Positions 57,287-64,000 of a DNA stretch of 64,000 nucleotides are shown piece by piece (the first letter of the stretch is position 1; every line of letters begins with the position of its first letter). The position numbers and the translations under genes were made by a program. The stretch is from positions 28,324,969 through 28,388,968 of the forward strand of contig CM055102.1 of NCBI GenBank assembly GCA_029204225.1. The letters run 5' to 3'. This DNA is from Diphasiastrum complanatum (taxonomy: Eukaryota > Streptophyta > Lycopodiopsida > Lycopodiales > Lycopodiaceae). Below the pieces are notes generated by a model, which saw only the letters and a program-made list of their open reading frames with translations, was not told the origin of the DNA and did not search any database.

Positions 57287-59477
57287 TCAAGATAATATTA
57301 CAAGCCCGATGTAAACTGATGCACATAGAAACATGAAAGAGATGATTCCCCTGCCAATATCACAATCATTGACCATGAAATTACAAGTTTGACAAATAGA
57401 TTGAAGTACATGTACAAAAAAGAGACAAAGTCTTTATCCTTGAGGAGAAACAGCCCTTATGAAGGAAGAACTAACCAGATTACACCCCAAGCAAGCCCAT
57501 TGCATGGGCAAGAATACAATTCTGCAAACTTCTCTGCATCACTTGTGTTTACTCTCCTTGCAATTAAATCATCATAGATATCTGCAATTCCAAGCACCAG
57601 ATCAAGCAAATCCACCAGATCAAACAGATCCACAACGAACAGGATAGTCTAACACAACGCATAGGAAGAAAACATACACAACTTCTCAAAAACTAATGGA
57701 TCTCTTCTTTCTAAGTCACAGAGCACTGCACATTCAGGAGAATATCTTACCGTAAACTGAAAACAAACAATTCATTACACCTGCAAGCAACATCCAGTCA
57801 CAAACTGCTTAGACAATATCTAGACGTGTACATCTTTAAGGGACAGGCACACACATATTAAATGTAAGAAAATCAATGATGGAAACTTCTAACCTATAAA
57901 TAAGATGACGTATCTCAGTAGATGCACAGGCGTTAATTCTTGAAGAACCCATACGACAACCAGAAAACAGATAAATCCTGTCAAAGCAATAAAACAGTTT
58001 CAACAAAAAGGATAGAGAGACGGGCAATTCTTCTGAATGTGACTGAAAGAACAATCCATAATTAGTGTTGCCAGGCATTCCCAATTCTTGATGTCAGAGC
58101 AACTTTTCTGGCATAACATTTTTAGCTTCCCTGAAGAAGATAGGCAGGCACATAATTCAAGGATGCATCATACCCAGGCACAAAAACCGAAGGAACCACT
58201 GGTATCCTCGATGAATGAGAATTCCACCAGCAACACATGGGAGAAGACAACAGCATGTTATGATTTAGACACTATTCAACTTTTATATATTACACAGCAA
58301 GAGCTTCTGAAAAGACTAAAATGTGAATTTACTTGAAAGTTAAAGCATATCACAAACTATAGAAATGAATCCTTACGTTTTTGGCAAATATAAGCAAGAC
58401 AATGAGAAGAGATGCTCCTAGACAGGCTGCTGCAACTCTGGTCGCTGTAGAGTTTGCTGATGATATAATCAGCACCATGCCCCAGAATGAAGACCCAAGA
58501 TCTGGAAAAGAAGAGACAAAATTGTGATTCTTAGTTCAAACTGATACACGATATTAGGTTTGTACGTATAAATCAATGGCAACTGGATAAAGGCTTGAGA
58601 AAAAAAAAATATGTGCATGCTATGTCCAGGATAACACCCGACATAGAGAAGGAAACATGCAATATCCAACCCTTTGGAGTACAACCACAAAGTCTTAAAC
58701 CATCAACTTTATCTTGTATAGTGTGGACCAAATGTTACAACATCCCTACTCGCTTCATCAGTGCCCAAGAGTAGGTGCAGGTCACATGCACAAAGTATGT
58801 GCGTATTAGCTTCCATACATTTGTTCAAAGATCAATGTACTGAGTTCTATCACTTCTTCAGACCTGAAGGGCAGCCATGATGAAGGCTTCAATGGCAATC
58901 AAACGAAGACCCTACTTCCTCACGGAAATTTAGGAAAATTTACATGAAAGTAATGAATTATGAGAAAGTAACAAATTTTGTGAAAGCAATGAATTTTATG
59001 CTTACAGCCAGCAGGTAGGATTAACCAGGGTTTGCCACCACGTGTATGTGTTACACCACCTTCATTCATGTTCACTTCAATACCCTGGACCTGGAATAGC
59101 AACCATACCTTAACTACATTGTGAACAGACCTGGATAGGCAACCATAGGTTAACATGTATCCCAAAGGTGACAGATGATGAACTTTTTAAACTGAACTAC
59201 ATAGGACATTAGATAGACCATTCTTTCTGGACCCATGGAATATGATATATTGATTAGATAGTATTCTCACTTTTCGTCACAAACAAACCCATACACCAGC
59301 ATGGCCAGCATATCCTCGTATAACAAAGATTATAAGAGACCTTCATTAAGTTTGAAGAGATGTACAATATCTGAAACTGACATGGCCACAAGTCAATTTG
59401 CAAGCAACTGCATGACATGCTTCATGTAGATACACCGTGATCAGCTTGAAAGGTGTAAGCAAAGGTGTCCTCCATAA
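57287..59477 (-). CDS. M50B-like zinc peptidase, plant membrane protein (exon 1 missing)
   Basis: Minus-strand exons: 59477-59382, 59090-59006, 58501-58377, 58198-58174, 57977-57894, 57780-57751, 57581-57476 and 57350-57287. All join in phase with AG/GT borders (615 nt, 204 residues plus TGA). The product matches the plant peptidase M50B-like family: LWRTPLLTPFKLITVYLHEACH with the zinc-binding HExxH; GIEVNMNEGGVTHTRGG; PAGYLGSSFWGMVLI; hydrophobic segments CLGASLLIVLLIFAKN and QELTPVHLLRYVILFIG; and NTSDAEKFAELYSCPC followed by a last membrane segment ending GLVILS. The family's N-terminal ~30 residues are not encoded here; the gypsy fragment begins about 100 bp upstream. Two exons are microexons of 25 and 30 nt. 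The protease role is inferred from the motif. The frame and splice sites look intact, so it may be functional if exon 1 exists beyond the insertion. Confidence 0.93.
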
Positions 59478-59496
59478 CTGCAGAAAAACTGTGAAT

Positions 59497-59501
<5 letters not shown>

Positions 59502-59566
<65 letters not shown>
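59502..59566. repeat. (TC)n microsatellite, 65 bp
   Basis: Pure TC run, lying (as GA on the gene strand) 24 bp upstream of the first visible exon of the peptidase gene and at the left edge of a gypsy fragment. Confidence 0.97.
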
Positions 59567-59571
<5 letters not shown>

Positions 59572-59579
59572 CATCTGGA

Positions 59580-62500
59580 ATGGTCACAGAATCATATGTC
59601 ACGCGGACGAAGCTGAAACCTGCAAGCTTTGCAATAAAGTTGGCAGATCAGTCAAGTGTCAGGCCAAAAGGTGTAATAGAAGACATACCGGTAAAAATTG
59701 CAAGTGTTCAATTTGTAATTACCTTTGTGGGAATCGATTTACCTTATGCGCCATCAGTTTATCGGGTTTTATTGGCTCGTCCTTGGACGAGTTCCTCAAG
59801 TGATTGATAACTGGGGAACGGGCAAAATCACTTTTGACAATCATGAACAAGCAATAAAGGTTGATCCATTTACATGGACAATTAAACCAAAGAAAGGTGA
59901 AGATGATTCCTCAACAAGTTACAACAAGTCACACAATAGATCGTGAACATAAAGTGTTGGGAATTCATTATGATTCAGAAACTGATAATGTCAATTGGAA
60001 TCAAGCCTTGGCAACGATTGATTGTACAATAGGATATATGTGTCGTCATGATGATATATCAAAAGTGAGTGTTACACCTGCCAATAATCGAACACTTGAT
60101 ACGATCATTATTACATATGCAGTCAACATGATAAATGTAGCTTGGATTTCAACCGATCCAATCCTAGATCCAGTAAAGATGATCTTATAGCAGTTAGCCA
60201 TGCTCTATCTTATAACGAGGAAGCTGAGCTAACAGATGAGCAGATCTTGCGACATATGGATCCAACTAGATTTGGAATGCGACAAATTCCAGATCAACCT
60301 CCACTTAAACCGCCTGAAAGATGGTAAGCCTTTCGGTCCAATGACAAAGAAGCAAGCTAAACAGCATAATAGTACGGTTCTCAAATGGACTAATCCTCCA
60401 AATGAGGCAGTTACGAAACTTGATCCTAATATTAGTGAACATGTTGTTGTGCCATCGAATAAAGGCAAATGAAAGATTGATCCAAATATTGCTTCCTTGA
60501 GTCAAAAATCTTCACAAGCAAAAGCTCCCATAGCTAAGAAATCAAAAAATGAAACCAAGATCAATCCTTTGGAACAAGAAAAGGAAGATGAAGTCCAGCA
60601 TGATATGCCAGAGCATTTCAAAAGTTATACTTTTTTGGATGATGTGGTAATCGTGTTACCAAAAGCTCATCATGAACCTGAAGAAGTTGTGCCAGATACG
60701 CAGGAAGTTTATGATGGAGCAGCTCGTACTCAACCGATGAATCTTATTGAACCAAGTGAAGAAGAAAAGATAATTCAAGTGGGCGCACAACTACCTCCAA
60801 GTTGATGGTTGAATACAAAGATTGTTTTGGTATCATACCATTCGAGTGGTACCAAATGCAATTCCTAAAGTGAGTCGATTCTATAAATATAATCCAAATT
60901 ATGCAGAATTGATCAAGGAGTTACAAAGATTATTGGATGCTGATTTCATTTATGCAATCAAGCATACTGAATGGGTATCACCAATCGTGATAGTACCAAA
61001 GAAGAATGGCAAAATGCGAATTTGTGTCAATCTGAAGGCTTTGAATGCAATAACCGGAAGGGATCATTTCTCTTTACCTTTCACTGAAACTGTACTAGAT
61101 CGTATTGCTAGAGCTAAACATTACAGTTTTCTGGATGGCCTTAGTGGATACAATCAAGTCAAGATTGCACCTGAAGATCAACACAAAACTACATTTGCTA
61201 CTAACCAGGGAACCTACAAATACAAACTAATGTCATTTGTACTATGTAATGCACCAAGTACTTTTCAACACCTTATCCCCCATACAAACTAATGTCGTTT
61301 GGACTATGTAATGCACCAAGTACTTTTCAACATCTTATGCAATTTGCTTTTAAAGAGTACTTACGTAAATTTTTGGAAATTTATTTGGATGACCTTGGTG
61401 TTCATGGGATGGAAACAAAACACTAAAACCATCTTGCAAAAGTATTAGCCCAATGTCAGAAATTTCAAATTTCCTTGAATCCAAAGAAGTGCCAAATATA
61501 GATAACACATGGCATAGTTCTGGGGCATGTAATTTCCTTTCATGGCATTACAACCGATCTTTCCAAAATCAGAGTGATTATGGATCTTCCTCCACCATGC
61601 ACAATCCGTGAAATTTACATTTTCATGGGTCATGCGAATTACTATCGTATATTTACTTTATTCTTCGCAGATTTGGCACGTCCTATCTATAAGCTTACTA
61701 TTATTTGGACAATAGAAGCTTTGGAGTCATCTGGAAAGTTAAAAACTGCTTTGATATCCGCATCAATTTTGTGAGCAAAAAATTGGACAATCGAGTTTCA
61801 TGTTCATAAATATGCTATTGGATCAGTGTTAACACAGCCAGGAGGATATAAGAAAGTTTTTCCAATCAAGTTTGCTAGCAGATAGTTGAATGATGTTGAA
61901 GTCAATTATTCCACAACGGAAAGAGAAGCCTTGGCGATGGTATTTCCTGTTAGGAAATTATTTGATGGCAACTCACTTTGCATTTTATACGAATCATCAG
62001 CCGTTGCTATATCTTGCGAACAAAACATGCAATACTAGCCGTATTGCTTCTTATCAGAGTTTGATTTCCATGTGGTCGTGCGAAATGGGAAGCAACAATA
62101 CATAGCGGATCATGTTTCAAGGATTCAGTCATCATCAGTGAATATTGAGGCCAATGATGAGCTGCCAAATGCAACGCTGTTCTATGTAGACGTAGTACCT
62201 GAGTGGGCAGCTAATATTGTTGAATACCTTATGAATGGCCAACCAAATGAATCTTTGACAAGGGTTCAACAACGCAAGTTAGTTTTGAAGGCACAAAAAT
62301 ATCAATTGATAGTTGGGCAATTGTATCGTAGAGGGACTGATGACATTCTACAAAGTCGGAAGATGCATTTTGCCACATGAAGTACTAGATCTTATCACGT
62401 TATCACATGATGGAATGGGTGGAGGTCATTTCGCAGCTGATATCACAGTTCATAAAATTTTACAATCAGGATGTTGGTGGCCTTCCATTCATAAGCATAC

Positions 62501-63415
62501 GAAGAAACATATTCAATCTTGTGATGTTTGTCAACGTGCGCGGCGACCTACTAACAGCATTATGAACCGTTGCATCCAGTTTTAGCATAAGTACCGATTG
62601 AAAAGTGGGGACTAGATTATGTTGGGCCGATACATCCAGTTGCAAGATGTACTAAAGCACGTTACATAATTGTGGCTACTAATTATATGACGAAATGGGT
62701 TGAAGCAAAAGTTGTGCGGGTTGCCAATGCACGATCTACAGCAAAGTTTTTGTATGAAAACGTCATAGTCAGATTTGGATGTCCTATTGAAATTGTGGGT
62801 GATCATGGAACTCATTTTGTCATTGAGACTATCAAAGCTCTTTTGGAAGGATTTTTGTGATACATCGGTTTAGTACACCTTACTATCCAAGGGGGAATGG
62901 ACAGGTAAATCTTCTAATAAGATTTTGTGTAGTATTCTAACTAAAATCGTTGAGGCTAGCAGACCGGACTGGGAACACAAGTTACATGCTACATTATGGG
63001 CATGCTTATAAAGTTAGCACAAATCAAACGCCTTTTCATCTAGTTTATGGCCAAGATGTTGGGATGCTAATTGAATTCCTTGTCCCATCCTCACATATAC
63101 GGGGCAACTGAACGTTTGGATGAGGCAAAATCCTTGCAACTACGTCATGAAGTGTTACATAGACTACGTGAAACGCGATTGATGGCAATTCATGCATTAG
63201 CAACTGAGAAAGCTCGTCGAAAAGCTTGGCATGACAAAAGATTCCATAAAAAGGATCTGAAAGAACGAGATCTTGCATTGATGTACAAAATCAAGCTCAA
63301 GGGAAAATCGAGGTTCACAGGCGAAGGACCATATCGGGTCAAGGAAATCTTATCATATGGAGTAGTGGTTTAGGAACATCTTGATGGAAGTCGTTTTGAT
63401 ACACCAATGAATGGT
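59580..63415 (+). pseudogene. Ty3/gypsy pol fragment, non-chromodomain type, 5'-truncated
   Basis: Plus strand, broken frames. Protease C-end: LADQSSVRPKGVIEDIPVKI and YRVLLARPW (59580-59807). RT is near 60900-61400: WVSPIVIVPKKNGKMRICVN, FLDGLSGYNQVKIAPEDQHK and IYLDDLGVHG with YLDD kept. RNase H remnants lie near 61840-62100 (YSTTEREALAMVF, TNHQPLLYLA). The integrase zinc finger and core lie at 62310-62860 (HDGMGGGHFAADITVHKIL, WWPS, CDVCQRARRP, PIEKWGLDYVGPIHP). A GPY-like segment (FTGEGPYRVKEILSYG) lies near 63330. No chromodomain, gag or LTR is recognisable. Style resembles Athila/Tat-group elements (inference). Confidence 0.88.
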
Positions 63416-63769
63416 AGTTGATTACACAAGTTGTGGCAGCTTGGTCCTCTTACTTAGTTCCATTCTGGCAATTTTTTATTTTTTCTCTTCTGTTGTTTTT
63501 CACGACTTATTTTCTATTTTTCTTGGAAAAAGACATTGAAAAAAAAATGTTTGAAAAAGATGAGCAAAAGTCATAAAAATAGGAAGGAAATTTTATTTTT
63601 TTCTAGTTAAAAGGGGTCAAAATCACTTGCACGGCTAATTATTTATACAAACAATAAAACCCAATGTTGCATCGAACCGTAGTTCGAACCATCAAATCGA
63701 ACGGGTCCGGTTCGAACCAGGAACCAGCCTGTTCCCTATTTGGCCCGAACCGGTCCAGAACCGCACGCG

Positions 63770-63772
<3 letters not shown>
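63416..63772. other. Interval without gene
   Basis: AT-rich, then a patch with repeated GGTTCGAACC-like words at 63675-63765. Confidence 0.6.

Positions 63773-63855
<83 letters not shown>
63773..63855. repeat. (GA)n microsatellite, 83 bp
   Basis: Pure GA run; 63856-64000 beyond it is AT-rich with repeated GATCATTG words and no gene. Confidence 0.97.
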
Positions 63856-63856
<1 letters not shown>

Positions 63857-64000
63857 ATGTGCATTTGCCATTGGTGATTATTTGTGCAATGTGCATTTCA
63901 AGATCAATGATTGTGCATTGAATCTCGATCATTGTTGATCATTGATCATTCAAAATTGATACCTTGATTGTGATATGTGAGATCATAGATGGTAGATCTC

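Noticed and set aside
63675-63765. GGTTCGAACC words resembling a tRNA B box
   Set aside because: No cloverleaf, A box or acceptor pairing is visible; it is a local repeat of the word.

Overview
The window is nuclear DNA of a land plant. It holds Ty1/copia and Ty3/gypsy LTR retrotransposons whose copia elements carry 12-nt initiator-Met-tRNA primer sites, a plant-type Helitron, and a conserved plant M50B-like membrane peptidase gene with short GT-AG introns. I cannot place it in a lineage from sequence alone. Nearly everything is transposon-derived, and most open frames are relics. I use letters for the copia elements.

Region by region: 1-3300 is copia G on the minus strand, with the LTR at its gag end. 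3303-4940 has a (GT)n tract, a (TC)n tract and an array of ~220-bp units carrying internal (GA)n. 4968-9583 is copia D on the minus strand: a primer-site relic, an LTR and a decayed gag-pol. 9590-12200 holds unidentified minus-strand coding relics. 12609-14355 (minus) holds a CENH3-like histone-fold frame with a long C-terminal extension, followed by Ulp1/C48-protease-like exons. 16258-16922 is an isolated copia gag (F). 17331-21034 is copia E, short and internally deleted.

21936-43418 is a Helitron Rep/helicase relic split by a four-level nest. Copia A (25380-42825, plus strand, TSD AGACA) sits in the Helitron. Copia B (28140-40288, minus strand, TSD GCTTT) sits in A. Copia C (33640-39785, minus strand, TSD GAAAT) sits in the right LTR of B and keeps an uninterrupted 1322-codon gag-pol frame. 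All boundaries, primer sites, purine tracts and target duplications can be read directly.

By hand count, the outermost A LTRs differ at 1 of 820 positions, while the younger, nested B and C LTRs differ at about 13/691 and 10/682. Either the A LTRs were homogenised, or the whole A+B+C composite was retrotransposed as one unit. This is the most interesting signal in the window. A itself lacks reverse transcriptase and most of integrase, so it would have needed help in trans.

The right third has a second array unit and D-type LTR (43419-44302), a chromodomain gypsy element (47931-52662), a minus-strand gypsy LTR, and the one clear host gene. That gene is an M50B-like peptidase on the minus strand (exons 2-8 or equivalent, 57287-59477) with a 25-nt and a 30-nt microexon. 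Just upstream of its first visible exon is a (TC)n tract and then a 5'-truncated gypsy fragment (59580-63415), so the first coding exon is not in view.
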